From contig NZ_FOFS01000010.1 of assembly GCF_900111015.1 (NCBI RefSeq), positions 152,665 through 216,664 on the forward strand: a stretch of 64,000 nt of DNA. Direction: 5' to 3'. This DNA comes from Solimonas aquatica (GTDB taxonomy: Bacteria; Pseudomonadota; Gammaproteobacteria; Nevskiales; Nevskiaceae). Position 1 is the stretch's first letter; every line of letters begins with the position of its first letter. Below the pieces are notes generated by a model that worked only from the letters and a program-made list of their open reading frames with translations, did no database searches and was not told the DNA's origin. The translations under genes were made by a program, and so were the position numbers. Below, piece by piece: positions 17,803 through 28,041 of this stretch.

Positions 17803-20800
17803 TCAGGCCCGCACGCCGGCCGCGCGGCCGTGCACGAGCGTGAACACGCAGGGAACGAACAGCAGGGTGGCGACGGTGGCGAACAGCAGGCCACCGATCA
17901 CGGCACGGCCCAGCGGCGCGTTCTGCTCGCCGCCGTCGCCCAGGCCCAGGGCCATGGGCACCATGCCGATGATCATGGCCAGCGCCGTCATCAGCACCGG
18001 CCGGAAACGCGTGAAGCCCGCTTCCAGTGCCGCGGTGAAGGCGCTGTCGCCGGCATCGAGCCGTTCACGCGCGAAGCTCACCACCAGCACGCTGTTGGCG
18101 GTGGCCACGCCCATGCACATGATCGCGCCGGTGAGCGCCGGCACGCTGACCGTGGTGTGCGTGAAGAACAGCATCCAGACGATGCCGGCCAGCGCCGCCG
18201 GCAGCGCGCTGATGATGATCAGCGGGTCCAGCCAGGACTGGAAATTGACCACGATCAGCAGATACACCAGCACCACCGCGCCGGCCAGTCCCAGCAGCAG
18301 GCCGTTGAAGGACTGCTGCATGGTCTGCACCTGACCGCGCAAGGCGATCTGCGAACCCTTGGGCAGCTGCGCCTCCTGCTCCTTGAGCAGCTTGCGGATC
18401 TGCGCGGCGACGAAACCCAGATCCGCGCCCTGCACCGCGCCATAGATGTCGATGGCGGGCGTGGCGTTGTAGTGACTGACCACCGCGGGCCCCATGCTGC
18501 GCCGGAAGCCCGCGACGTTGGCGAGGATCTGCTGCTGCGTGGCGCCGTTGTTGACGGTCAGCGGCGTGGTGGCCAGTTCATTGAGCGAGTCCAGGCGGTA
18601 CTGCGGCGTCTGCGACACCACCGAATACTGCGTACCGCTCTTGGGATCGACCCAGAACGCGGGCGAGGTCTGGTAGCTGCCGGCCAGCGACACCAGCAGA
18701 TTGCTGGCGACGTTCTGCTGCGTGAGGCCGAGCTGCTCGGCCTTGCTGCGATCGACATCGACATTGATCTGCGGGTAGTCGTTGCTCTGCTGGATGCGCA
18801 GATCCACGGCCCCCGGAATGCCGCGCATCTTTTCCAGCAACAGCTGCGCGTAGGCGCGGTTCTCCGCCTGCTTGAAGCCGCTGATCTGGATGTCGATGGC
18901 ACTGGGCAGGCCGAAGTTGAGAATCTGGCTGACGATGTCGGCCGGCAGCAGCGCAAAGCTCACACCGGGAAAATCGCGCGGCAGCTGTTCGCGCAACAAG
19001 GCCAGATATTCAGCGGTGGGACGATGCCGCTCGCGCAGGGAGATGAGGATGTCGGCATCGCCGGGCCCCACCGGCGCCGAGGTGCTGTAGGAGAGATTGA
19101 TGCCGCTGTAAGGCAGGCCGATGTTGTCGACCACGCTGTCCAGCTCCTGCGCCGGAATCAGGGCGCGCACGCGCGCCTCGACCTCATCGCACAGGGCCGC
19201 GGTCTCTTCGATGCGGATGCCGCTGCGCGCGCGCAGATGCAGCTTGATCTGCCCGGCATCGACGCTGGGGAAGAAGTCCTGTCCCAGACCCGGCAGCAAG
19301 CGGCCGAAGGGAAAAGCCAGCAGCGCGGTGGCGCTGACACACAGCAGGAACAGCAGCACGAAGCGCGGCCCGGCCTGCAGCGTGCGCCTGAGCAGGGCGT
19401 GATAACGCTCGCGCAGCTGGCCGAAGCGCGCCTCGAAGCCGGCCTGGAAACGGCCCAGGCTGCGCCGCAGGCCGATCAGGCCCGCGCTGCCGGCGGCGCG
19501 CCGCTGCGGATCGTGGGCCTTGAGCCAGTACTGCGCCAGCGTCGGCACCAGGGTACGCGATAGCAGATAAGAGGCCAGCATCGCGAACACCACGGCCTCG
19601 GCCAGCGGCACGAACAGATACTTGGAGATGCCGGCGAGCAGGAACATCGGCACGAACACGATGCAGATCGCCAGCGTCGAGACCAGGGCCGGCAGTGCGA
19701 TCTGCCGCGCACCGTCCATGATCGCGGTCGGCACGTCCTTGCCCTGCTCCAGATGCCAGTTGATGTTCTCGATGGTGACCGTGGCATCGTCCACCAGGAT
19801 GCCGACCGCCAGCGCCAGACCCCCGAGAGTCATGATGTTGATGGTCTCGCCGAGCATGGACAGGCAGATGATGGAGGCCAGAATCGACAGCGGGATGGAG
19901 ATGGTGATGATCAGCGTGCTGCGCCAGCTGCCGAGGAACAGCAGAATCATCAGGCCGGTGAGCGCCGCGGCAATCACCGCCTCGCGCAGCACACCGGAGA
20001 CGGCGGCGCGCACGAAGATCGACTGATCGCCCAGCGCGTCGATCTTCAGCTCCGGCGGCAGCGCGGCGCGGATCTGCGGCAGGCGCTGCTTGATGCTGTT
20101 GACGATGTCCAGCGTGGAAGCGCTGCCGGTCTTGAGCACCGACATCAGCACCGCACGATGACCATTGAGGCGCACGATATTGGTCTGCGGCGAGGCGCCG
20201 TCGTGCACATAGGCGACGTCGCGGATATAAAGCAGCTTGCCGTTCTCGCTGCGGATCGGCAGGTTGTTGAGCTCCGCGATCGCATTCGGGCTGGCGTTGA
20301 GCTTGATGAAATATTCCAGGCTGCCGATCTTTTGCGAGCCCGAGGGCAGAATCAGGTTCTGGGCGCCGATGGCGGCGGTGATGTCGGAGGCCGAGAGCCT
20401 GTGCGCGCGCAGGGCCTGCGGATCGAGATCCACCTGCACCTGACGCTGCCGGCCGCCGTAGGGAAACGGCAGCGAGGCGCCGGCCACGGTGGCCAGCGCG
20501 GTGCGGATGATGTTGTTGCCCAGATCGAACATCTTGGATTCGGACAGCGTGTCGCTGGACAGCGCCAGCTGGATGATCGGCACGCTGGAGGCGCTATACG
20601 CCAGCACGAAGGGCGGCGTGGTGCCCGGCGGCGAGGCGGCCAGCTGGGTCTGTGCCACGGCCGCGATCTGGGAGTACGACAGCGGCAGATTCACGCCCGG
20701 CTGGAAGAAATACTTCACCACGGCGGTGCCGTTGAGCGACTGCGACTCGGTGTGCTCGATGTCGTTGACCACGGTCTGCGCGACGCGCTCGGAAAACAGC

Positions 20801-20994
20801 ACGAGGCGGTTGGCCATGTCCTCCGGCGGCAGGCCGCCGTAGCGCCAGATGGTGGCCACCACCGGGATGTTGATGTTGGGGAAGATGTCGGTGGCGGTGC
20901 GCAGAATCGTGAACACGCCCAGCAGCACGATCAGCAGGGCCAGCACGATGAACGTGTAAGGCCGCTGCAGGGCGATTCGGACGATCCACATGAC
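17803..20994 (-). CDS. RND efflux pump, inner-membrane transporter
   Basis: A 1063-residue AcrB/MdtB-like proton-driven transporter. The start is the ATG at 20994 (MWIVRIALQRPYTFIVLALL), preceded by GGAG with 6-nt spacing; an upstream in-frame TTG adds 8 residues and is less likely. Twelve membrane segments fall in the usual 1+5+1+5 pattern. Signatures include TDIFPNINIPVV after TM1, the GGLALAVGILVDDATVTIEN helix 4 proton-relay region with tandem Asp, and late-helix GAIMCMGVATANSVLVVSFA. The specificity (drug or other toxic compound) cannot be told. First gene of the pump-adaptor-GntR operon. Confidence 0.94.
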   Translation of the reverse strand, partial: VMWIVRIALQRPYTFIVLALLIVLLGVFTILRTATDIFPNINIPVVATIWRYGGLPPEDMANRLVLFSERVAQTVVNDIEHTESQSLNGTAVVKYFFQPGVNLPLSYSQIAAVAQTQLAASPPGTTPPFVLAYSASSVPIIQLALSSDTLSESKMFDLGNNIIRTALATVAGASLPFPYGGRQRQVQVDLDPQALRAHRLSASDITAAIGAQNLILPSGSQKIGSLEYFIKLNASPNAIAELNNLPIRSENGKLLYIRDVAYVHDGASPQTNIVRLNGHRAVLMSVLKTGSASTLDIVNSIKQRLPQIRAALPPELKIDALGDQSIFVRAAVSGVLREAVIAAALTGLMILLFLGSWRSTLIITISIPLSILASIICLSMLGETINIMTLGGLALAVGILVDDATVTIENINWHLEQGKDVPTAIMDGARQIALPALVSTLAICIVFVPMFLLAGISKYLFVPLAEAVVFAMLASYLLSRTLVPTLAQYWLKAHDPQRRAAGSAGLIGLRRSLGRFQAGFEARFGQLRERYHALLRRTLQAGPRFVLLFLLCVSATALLAFPFGRLLPGLGQDFFPSVDAGQIKLHLRARSGIRIEETAALCDEVEARVRALIPAQELDSVVDNIGLPYSGINLSYSTSAPVGPGDADILISLRERHRPTAEYLALLREQLPRDFPGVSFALLPADIVSQILNFGLPSAIDIQISGFKQAENRAYAQLLLEKMRGIPGAVDLRIQQSNDYPQINVDVDRSKAEQLGLTQQNVASNLLVSLAGSYQTSPAFWVDPKSGTQYSVVSQTPQYRLDSLNELATTPLTVNNGATQQQILANVAGFRRSMGPAVVSHYNATPAIDIYGAVQGADLGFVAAQIRKLLKEQEAQLPKGSQIALRGQVQTMQQSFNGLLLGLAGAVVLVYLLIVVNFQSWLDPLIIISALPAALAGIVWMLFFTHTTVSVPALTGAIMCMGVATANSVLVVSFARERLDAGDSAFTAALEAGFTRFRPVLMTALAMIIGMVPMALGLGDGGEQNAPLGRAVIGGLLFATVATLLFVPCVFTLVHGRAAGVRA

Positions 20995-21071
20995 AGGCTC
21001 CGGAATGAGGTTCCGCAAAAACCAGGGCGCCGGCGCCAGCGCAGAAGGGCGGCAAGCGGGCGCCGATTATG

Positions 21072-21085
21072 GATTATCGATAATC
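21072..21085. promoter_or_regulatory. Candidate operator palindrome of the RND operon
   Basis: GATTATCGATAATC is a perfect 14-bp palindrome in otherwise GC-rich DNA, 77 bp upstream of the RND pump start and 126 bp upstream of the divergent permease gene. Size and symmetry suit a GntR-family dimer, and a GntR gene ends the same operon. Binding is inferred; the exact site of this regulator is not known. The rest of 20995-21211 holds the two promoters and a GC-rich leader. Confidence 0.5.
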
Positions 21086-21211
21086 TTCGACCAATAGGTG
21101 AAAGTGCCCAGCAGCGGCGCAGCACGCGGCCGGGCTTGCGCCGTCATCGCGGCTGCGCGAAGCTGATCGAGCCGCTTTGCGGCGGCACTGGTTTTCATCC
21201 GCACGGACACC

Positions 21212-21871
21212 ATGCATCTGCTCTGCCCGCCACTGCCCTTCCCTCTGCTTTCGGCACTCTGGCTGCTGACGCTCGGCGGTCTCTGGCTGCTGGCGCAACG
21301 CGCGCCCTGGCGTCTGCTGCTGAATGCCGAGAACTTCAACATCTTTCTGGGCGCCAGTGCCGCGGTGCTGGCACTGTGGCTGGTACGCGCGGGCCTGGGG
21401 CCGAATCTGCGCCTGCATCTGATCGGCGCCACCGCGCTGACCCTGATGTTCCGCCCCACCTTCGCCTTGCTGGCGCTGAGCCTGATCGTCGGTGGCTTCT
21501 CGGTGTTCGATCATCAGCTGTCGGCCTTCCTGCCGAATCTGCTGCTGATGGGCGTGCTGCCGGTGGCGGTGTCCTGGGCCTCGCACCGTCTGGCGCAGCG
21601 CTTCCTGCCGCCGAACTTCTTCGTCTATGTGTATCTCAACGCCTTCGCCAGTGCCGCGCTGTCGATGTTGTCCGTGGGCCTGGCGGGGTTGATCTGCCTG
21701 GCGCTCAACGGCCGCAGCAGTCATTACCTGCTCAGCCAGTATCTGCCGGCCTTCGTGCTGCTGGCCTGGAGCGAGGCCCTGCTCACCGGCATGGCGATGA
21801 GCCTGATGGTGGTGTGGAAACCGCGCTGGGTGTCCACCTTCAGCGACGCCTGGTATCTGCGCGGACGCTGA
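21212..21871 (+). CDS. ECF-type (CbiM-like) permease-like membrane protein
   Basis: A 219-residue integral membrane protein with about six hydrophobic helices, most like the uncharacterised COG3235 group that automated pipelines label energy-coupling factor ABC transporter permease. Features seen are the LLNAENFNIFLGASAAVL segment, FVYVYLNAFASAALSMLSVG, and the C-terminal LPAFVLLAWSEALLTGMAMSLMVVW, which resembles the helix-rich end of CbiM proteins (LPEGLLNAVIFL type). No ATPase or T-component gene is nearby. Starts at ATG 21212 and its stop is directly adjacent to the radA stop (convergent). Substrate unknown; cobalt or nickel would be a guess from the family. Confidence 0.6.
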   Translation: MHLLCPPLPFPLLSALWLLTLGGLWLLAQRAPWRLLLNAENFNIFLGASAAVLALWLVRAGLGPNLRLHLIGATALTLMFRPTFALLALSLIVGGFSVFDHQLSAFLPNLLLMGVLPVAVSWASHRLAQRFLPPNFFVYVYLNAFASAALSMLSVGLAGLICLALNGRSSHYLLSQYLPAFVLLAWSEALLTGMAMSLMVVWKPRWVSTFSDAWYLRGR

Positions 21872-23239
<1,368 letters not shown>

Positions 23240-23244
23240 GAAGT

Positions 23245-24342
23245 TCAGTCCTCGCCCGCGGCGTGCAGATGCCGGAAGTGCACGCGCTGGGTCAGGCCGC
23301 AGAACAACTCATAGGCGATGGTGTCGGCATGTGCCGCCACTTCCTCGGCCGGCAGGCCCGGCCCCCAGAGCTGCACGGTGTCGCCAACCTGGGCCTGCGG
23401 CACCGCGCGCAGATCGAGCGTGATCATGTCCATGGATACGCGACCGGCAAAGGGCACGCGCTGCCCCTGCACCAGCACCGGCGTGCCATCGGCGAAGGCG
23501 CGGTGGATGCCGTCGGCATACCCCACGGCCACCACGCCGATGGGCATGCGCGCCGGGCAGCGATAGCGGCGGCCATACCCGATGCTCTCGCCGGCCTCGA
23601 ACCAGCGCACCGCGATCAGCCGGCTCTCCAGCTTCATCGCGGGTCTGAGGCCCAGGCTTTGCGCCGAGCGGTCCGGCAGCGGCGAGCAGCCATACAGCGC
23701 CAGGCCCGGCCGCACCCAGTCGGCGCGCGCCTGCGGCCAGGCGATCAGGCCGGCCGAGTTGCCGATGGACCGCGCGCCGGGCACGCCCTGCAGCGCGGCA
23801 TCGAACGCGCCGATCTGCTGCGCGGTGAAATCGCTGCCCGGCTCGTCGGCGCAGGCCAGATGCGTGAGCCAGCCGCAGAGCTTCCAGTTGGGACGCTCGC
23901 GCAGCACGCGCTGCAGCTGCGGCACATCGGACAGGGGAAAGCCCAGGCGATGCATGCCGCTGTCGAGCTTGAACCACAGCGACAGGCGCGAGCTTTCCGG
24001 CAGCTCATCGAGCAGCGCCAGCTGCCAGTGATCGTGCACCACCACCTGCAGACGCTCGTACACCGCCAGCGCCGCTTCCTCGCTGGAGATCACGCCTTCC
24101 AGCAGCGCGATCGGCGCCTGCACATGCGCCTGACGCAGCTCCATGGCCTCTTCCAGACAAGCCACCGCCAGCGCGTCCACGCCGGCGGCTTCCAGGGCGC
24201 GCGCCACCGGCACCGCGCCGTGACCGTAGGCGGCGGCCTTCACGGCCGCCATCACCCGCGAGCGCGGCGCGAGTGTGCGCACCACCTGCAGATTGTGTTG
24301 CACGGCGGACAGATCCACCGTCGCGGTCACGCGTGGGATCAT
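23245..24342 (-). CDS. alr: Alanine racemase
   Basis: PLP-dependent enzyme (365 residues) interconverting L- and D-alanine for peptidoglycan synthesis, in the cytoplasm. The PLP lysine lies in VMAAVKAAAYGHG, where most homologues have KADAYGHG or KANAYGHG; the Asp/Asn to Ala change next to the lysine is a minor oddity. The catalytic tyrosine motif VAVGYADGIHR and the RVSMDMITLDL segment are intact. Its ATG overlaps the dnaB stop (ATGA), so dnaB and alr are translationally coupled. Confidence 0.96.
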   Translation of the reverse strand: MIPRVTATVDLSAVQHNLQVVRTLAPRSRVMAAVKAAAYGHGAVPVARALEAAGVDALAVACLEEAMELRQAHVQAPIALLEGVISSEEAALAVYERLQVVVHDHWQLALLDELPESSRLSLWFKLDSGMHRLGFPLSDVPQLQRVLRERPNWKLCGWLTHLACADEPGSDFTAQQIGAFDAALQGVPGARSIGNSAGLIAWPQARADWVRPGLALYGCSPLPDRSAQSLGLRPAMKLESRLIAVRWFEAGESIGYGRRYRCPARMPIGVVAVGYADGIHRAFADGTPVLVQGQRVPFAGRVSMDMITLDLRAVPQAQVGDTVQLWGPGLPAEEVAAHADTIAYELFCGLTQRVHFRHLHAAGED

Positions 24343-25715
24343 GCCTCGTATCCGTAACCCGGCTCGCCGTAGGCGAGATTGTCAAAGCGCGTGAACTCGC
24401 CCAGGAACGCGGTCTTGGCGGTGCCCAGCGGGCCGTTACGCTGCTTGGCGATGATGATCTCCGCCGTGCCCTTGTCCGGGCTTTCCTTGTTGTAGACCTC
24501 GTCGCGGTAGATGAAGATCACGAGATCGGCGTCCTGCTCGATACCGCCGGATTCACGCAGGTCCGACATGCGCGGACGCTTGTTGTCGCGCTGCTCCACG
24601 CCACGGTTGAGCTGCGACAGGCCGATCACCGGCAGCTCCAGCTCCTTGGCCAGGGCCTTGAGCGAGCGCGAGATCTCGGCGATCTCATTGGTGCGGTTGT
24701 CCTTGGTGCCCGGCACCTGCATCAGCTGGATGTAGTCCACCACGATCAGGCCCAGGCCATGGCGCGCCTTCACACGCCGCGCCCGCGCGCGCACGTCCAG
24801 CGGCGACATCGCGCCGGTCTCGTCGATGAACAGCGGCGCCTCGCGCAGCAGGCCGCTGGCCGAGACCATGCGATCCATGTCGCGATCATCCAGTTCGCCG
24901 GTCTTGAGCTTCTGCATGGGAATGCGCGCGAACGAGGCCATCATACGCATGGCCAGCTGCTCGGCCGGCATTTCCATGGAGAACACCAGCGCCGGCTTCT
25001 TTTCGTAGAGCACGGCGTGCTCGGCGATGTTCAGCGAGAAGCTGGTCTTGCCCATCGCCGGTCGCCCGGCCACGATCACCAGATCGCCCGGATGCAGGCC
25101 GGTGGTAAGACGGTCCAGCTCGTTGAAGCCGGTGGACAGGCCGGCGAGCTGGCCCTTGTTCTGGCGCAGGAAGTCGATCTTGCGTTCCACCGCATCCACC
25201 AGCTGCGGCATCGCCAGGTATTCGTTCTGCACGCGCTCGGCGCGCTCGCGCAGCTTGAACACGCGCTGCTCGGCCAGATCCAGCAGCTCGGCGTATTCGC
25301 GGCCCTCGGGCCGATAGCCCAGCTCGGCGATGTCGCCGCCCACGCCCACCAGCGCGCGCAGCACCGCGCGCTCGCGCACGATCTCGGCATAGGCCATGAC
25401 ATTGGCGGCGCTGGGCGTGTCATTGGCCAGCATGCCCAGATAAGCCAGGCCGCCGGCTTCCTCCAGCTGGCCGCGCGCCTTGAGAAACTCGGAGAGCGTG
25501 ATGAAGTCGCAGGGCTTGTGCGCGCTGGAGAGTTCGGCGATCGCGGTGAAGATCAGGCGATGGTCTTCGCGGTAGAAATCATCGGCGCCGAGCTTGTCGG
25601 CCAGATCGTCCCACCAGCGGTTCTCCAGCATCAGTCCGCCCAGCACCGCCTGCTCGGCTTCGAGCGAGTACGGCGGCGCCTTGGGCTGCTGCTGGATTTT
25701 CAAGGGCGTGCTCAT
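24339..25715 (-). CDS. dnaB: Replicative DNA helicase DnaB
   Basis: Hexameric 5'-3' helicase that unwinds DNA ahead of the replication fork. Starting at MSTPLKIQQQPKAPPYSLEA gives 458 residues. The N-terminal DnaB domain (EAEQAVLGGLML), a linker helix, and the RecA-like domain with Walker A GRPAMGKTSFSLNIA, Walker B region LIVVDYIQLMQ and the SQLNRGVEQR motif are all present. No intein interrupts it. Preceded by the terminator of the ribosomal protein operon, so it should have its own promoter between 25716 and 25785. Confidence 0.97.
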   Translation of the reverse strand: MSTPLKIQQQPKAPPYSLEAEQAVLGGLMLENRWWDDLADKLGADDFYREDHRLIFTAIAELSSAHKPCDFITLSEFLKARGQLEEAGGLAYLGMLANDTPSAANVMAYAEIVRERAVLRALVGVGGDIAELGYRPEGREYAELLDLAEQRVFKLRERAERVQNEYLAMPQLVDAVERKIDFLRQNKGQLAGLSTGFNELDRLTTGLHPGDLVIVAGRPAMGKTSFSLNIAEHAVLYEKKPALVFSMEMPAEQLAMRMMASFARIPMQKLKTGELDDRDMDRMVSASGLLREAPLFIDETGAMSPLDVRARARRVKARHGLGLIVVDYIQLMQVPGTKDNRTNEIAEISRSLKALAKELELPVIGLSQLNRGVEQRDNKRPRMSDLRESGGIEQDADLVIFIYRDEVYNKESPDKGTAEIIIAKQRNGPLGTAKTAFLGEFTRFDNLAYGEPGYGYEA

Positions 25716-25785
25716 CGTCAGACTCAGCAATACCGGTTGGAGATTGTCGCGCCTTGCCGGATGGGGCGGAAGACTTGTAAAAACA

Positions 25786-25812
25786 AAACGGCCCGCACGA
25801 GGCGGGCCGTTT
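25786..25812 (-). terminator. Terminator of the rpsF-rpsR-rplI operon
   Basis: An 11-bp perfect stem AAACGGCCCGC / GCGGGCCGTTT with a 5-nt loop, 27 bp after the rplI stop. Read on the minus strand it is followed by TTTTGTTTTTAC, a good T-tract. Confidence 0.85.
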
Positions 25813-25839
25813 GCGGGACGAGAAGCCTTGGCGCGGGGT

Positions 25840-26298
25840 TCAGGCCTTGGTCCGCTCTTCCTCGACGACCACGGTCAGGCTGGTCTCCACCTCGGTGTGC
25901 AGACGCACCGCCACGGTGTAGCTGCCGATGGCGCGGATCGGGCCGGTGACCATGTCGATTTCGCTCTTGCGCAGCGACAGGCCGGCAGCCTCGGCGGCCT
26001 CGACGATTTCGGCAGGACCGACCGAACCGTAGAGCTTGCCTTCTTCGGCAGCCAGGGCCTTGATGGTCAGCGTCTTGCCGGCCAGCGCTTCGGCGCGGAT
26101 CTTGGCGGCGTTGATGCTTTCGTTGGCCTTCTTCACCAGCTCGGCCTTGCGCGCCTCGAAGACCTTGCGGTTGGCATCGGTGGCGGCCAGGGCCTTGCCC
26201 TGCGGCAGCAGGAAGTTGCGGCCGAAGCCCGGCTTGACCTTGACGGTGTCGCCCAGGTCGCCCAGCTTCTTGATCTTTTCCAGGAGAATGACATCCAT
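25840..26298 (-). CDS. rplI: 50S ribosomal protein L9
   Basis: The 152-residue large-subunit protein L9. The N-terminal domain MDVILLEKIKKLGDLGDTVK, then KPGFGRNFLLPQGKAL, is highly conserved. A long connecting helix and the C-terminal rRNA-binding domain with KLYGSVGPAEI follow. Last gene of rpsF-rpsR-rplI and followed by a strong terminator. Length is normal for gammaproteobacteria (about 149). Confidence 0.97.
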   Translation of the reverse strand: MDVILLEKIKKLGDLGDTVKVKPGFGRNFLLPQGKALAATDANRKVFEARKAELVKKANESINAAKIRAEALAGKTLTIKALAAEEGKLYGSVGPAEIVEAAEAAGLSLRKSEIDMVTGPIRAIGSYTVAVRLHTEVETSLTVVVEEERTKA

Positions 26299-26310
26299 GA
26301 CTTGGCTCCC

Positions 26311-26541
26311 TTACACGTGCTTGTCGGTGTACGGCAGCAAGGCCAGGAAGCGCGCGCGCTTGATCGCCAGGGCCAGCTCGCGCTGATAGCGCGTGCGGGT
26401 GCCGGTGATGCGGGCGGGCACGATCTTGCCGTTTTCGCCGATGTAGCCCTTGAGCATGGCCAGATCCTTGTAGTCGATCTTGGGGGCCTTGTCCGAGCTG
26501 AACTTGCAGGACTTCTTGCGACGGTAGAACTGCTGTGCCAT
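26311..26541 (-). CDS. rpsR: 30S ribosomal protein S18
   Basis: A 76-residue small basic protein that binds S6 on the 30S platform. Recognised by [29 protein letters not shown] and the [20 protein letters not shown] core. It retains a Cys near the N-terminus (KSCKF). Lies between rpsF (3 bp gap) and rplI (12 bp gap). Confidence 0.97.
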   Translation of the reverse strand: MAQQFYRRKKSCKFSSDKAPKIDYKDLAMLKGYIGENGKIVPARITGTRTRYQRELALAIKRARFLALLPYTDKHV

Positions 26542-26544
26542 GAC

Positions 26545-26949
26545 TTAGGCTCCTTCCTCGGTGGTTTCCTCGGCCGTCGCGTCAGCGTCGTTGCCGCGCG
26601 AACGGAATTCACCGGGCTTCTTCTCTTCGTCCGGCACCTTGAACAGCGGCGACTGCTCGGTGACCGGGCCTTCGGTACGGATCACCAGCTTGCGGATCAC
26701 CGCGTCGTTGAAGCGGAAGGCGTTTTCCAGCTCGGCCAGAATCGCGTCGCTGATCTCGACGTTCATCAGCACGTAGTGCGCCTTGTGCGCCTTGGCGATG
26801 GGATAAGCCAGCTGACGGCGGCCCCAGTCTTCCAGGCGGTGAACCTTGCCGCCGCCGGACTGGACCATGTTCTTGTAACGCTCGGTCATGGCCGGAACCT
26901 GTTCACTCTGGTCCGGATGCACCATGACCACGATTTCGTAGTGACGCAT
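26545..26949 (-). CDS. rpsF: 30S ribosomal protein S6
   Basis: Begins [19 protein letters not shown] at the ATG at 26949, preceded by an AAGGAG Shine-Dalgarno sequence; upstream in-frame codons are not conserved. It has 134 residues with the ferredoxin-like S6 core ([39 protein letters not shown]). The C-terminal tail is rich in Glu and Thr ([11 protein letters not shown]), which recalls the glutamylated tail of E. coli S6, although no RimK gene is in view. First gene of the operon; an rpsF leader can be autoregulated by S6:S18 in many bacteria. Confidence 0.97.
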   Translation of the reverse strand: MRHYEIVVMVHPDQSEQVPAMTERYKNMVQSGGGKVHRLEDWGRRQLAYPIAKAHKAHYVLMNVEISDAILAELENAFRFNDAVIRKLVIRTEGPVTEQSPLFKVPDEEKKPGEFRSRGNDADATAEETTEEGA

Positions 26950-27088
26950 CGTATCTCCTTGTGGACACGCGATTTTTTCGCGTGGCTCCCGGGCTCGGAG
27001 GAGACCGTGGAGCAAGAAAAGCCGTCACCGGGATGGCGACGGGGGCGCGAATCTTAGGGGAATCAGGTGCTTGTTGCAATAACAAGCT

Positions 27089-27844
27089 TCACTTGCCACG
27101 CCTGGCCGGTGGCTTCTCGCGCTGGCGGAAGGCCTCGTACAGGCACACGGCGGTGGCCACCGAGACGTTCAGGCTCTCGGTCTTGCCGCGCATGGGAATC
27201 TTCACCAGGCGGTCGCAGGTCTCGCGGGTGAGCCGGCGCATGCCCTCGCCCTCGGCGCCCACCACCAGCACCGTGGGCCCGGTGAGATCGACCTCATACA
27301 GCGACTCCTTGGCCTCGCCGGCCAGCCCGGTCACCCAGTAACCCAGCTCCTTGAGCCGCTCCAGGCTGCGCACCAGATTGGTCACCGCAATCAGCGGCAC
27401 GCGCTCGGCGCTGCCGGCGGCGGACTTGCGCGCCACGGCGGTGAGGCTGGCGCTGCGGTCCTTGGGGAGAATCACCGCGTCCACGCCCACCGCCTCGGCA
27501 GTGCGCAGACAGGCACCGAGATTGTGCGGGTCCTGGATGCCGTCCAGGGCCAGCAGCAGGCGCTGCGGCTCGGCGGGGCGATACAGCGCATCCTCGGCGT
27601 CGAAGGCTTTCTCCGGCACATAGGCCAGCACGCCCTGATGGCGCAGCTCCGGGGCCTTCAGGTCCAGCTCCGAACGCGGCACCACGCGCAGGCGCACCTG
27701 GTGCTGCTGGGCCAGGGCCTGCACGCGACGCACGCGCTCGTCCTTGCGCGTGTCGGCGACCAGGATTTCAAAAGGCTTGTCGTGCGCATCTTCCAGCGCC
27801 GCGAGCACGGCGTGAAAACCGCCGATCAGAGTGGACTTGGCCAA
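27089..27844 (-). CDS. rlmB: 23S rRNA (guanosine-2'-O-)-methyltransferase RlmB
   Basis: A SPOUT-family enzyme methylating G2251 of 23S rRNA. I place the start at TTG 27844 (LAKSTLIGGFHAVLAAL), because family members begin within a few residues of GFHAV and GGAAG lies 9 nt upstream; that gives 251 residues against about 245 usually. The frame stays open further upstream through the terminator and BIME, which cannot be coding. The N-terminal substrate-binding domain is followed by the knotted SpoU domain with LDGIQDPHNLGACLRTAEA, VVGAEGEGM and the final ESLNVSVATAVCLYE. Follows rnr-ompA on the same strand, though a terminator lies between. Confidence 0.94.
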   Translation of the reverse strand: MAKSTLIGGFHAVLAALEDAHDKPFEILVADTRKDERVRRVQALAQQHQVRLRVVPRSELDLKAPELRHQGVLAYVPEKAFDAEDALYRPAEPQRLLLALDGIQDPHNLGACLRTAEAVGVDAVILPKDRSASLTAVARKSAAGSAERVPLIAVTNLVRSLERLKELGYWVTGLAGEAKESLYEVDLTGPTVLVVGAEGEGMRRLTRETCDRLVKIPMRGKTESLNVSVATAVCLYEAFRQREKPPARRGK

Positions 27845-27891
27845 GGCTGCAAACTTCCGTTGTGAGTGGCGCGCATTGTCCGCAAAAAAAG

Positions 27892-27913
27892 AAGCCCCCG
27901 CGAGCGGGGGCTT
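27892..27913 (-). terminator. Terminator after the OmpA-family gene
   Basis: A 10-bp perfect stem AAGCCCCCGC / GCGGGGGCTT followed on the minus strand by CTTTTTTT. The plus-strand side ends in CTTTC, so it could work both ways. It ends the rnr-ompA transcript before rlmB. Confidence 0.8.
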
Positions 27914-27937
27914 TCTTTGCCACTGAATTTTCAGGCT

Positions 27938-28040
27938 CAGGCACGCCATGCCTGGCGCAACAGCAGTTGCTACCGGATCGCCCTGCCCGGCCATCCATGG
28001 CCGGGCGTTCGGAAGATGGCGACCTTCGGTCGCCATCTTC
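27938..28040. repeat. BIME-like cluster of hairpins
   Basis: Four hairpins in a row: 27938-27954 (CAGGCA/TGCCTG), 27957-27970 (GCAAC/GTTGC), the conserved REP palindrome at 27985-28007 (GCCCGGCCATCCATGGCCGG plus GCG), and 28012-28040 (GAAGATGGCGACC/GGTCGCCATCTTC). The REP core is the same as those at 41950-41972 and 42160-42182. It lies directly after the OmpA-family stop codon and could protect that mRNA's 3' end. Confidence 0.75.
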
Positions 28041-28041
28041 C

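Noticed and set aside
21086..21211. Cobalamin riboswitch before the permease gene
   Set aside because: Only partial resemblance (GGTGAAA, GGCACTGG). The B12 box and central motifs are missing, so it is listed as a finding for checking and not as a feature.
27845..28041. N-terminal extension of RlmB up to base 28045
   Set aside because: The open frame runs through an intrinsic terminator and the BIME hairpins, and the family starts near GFHAV.
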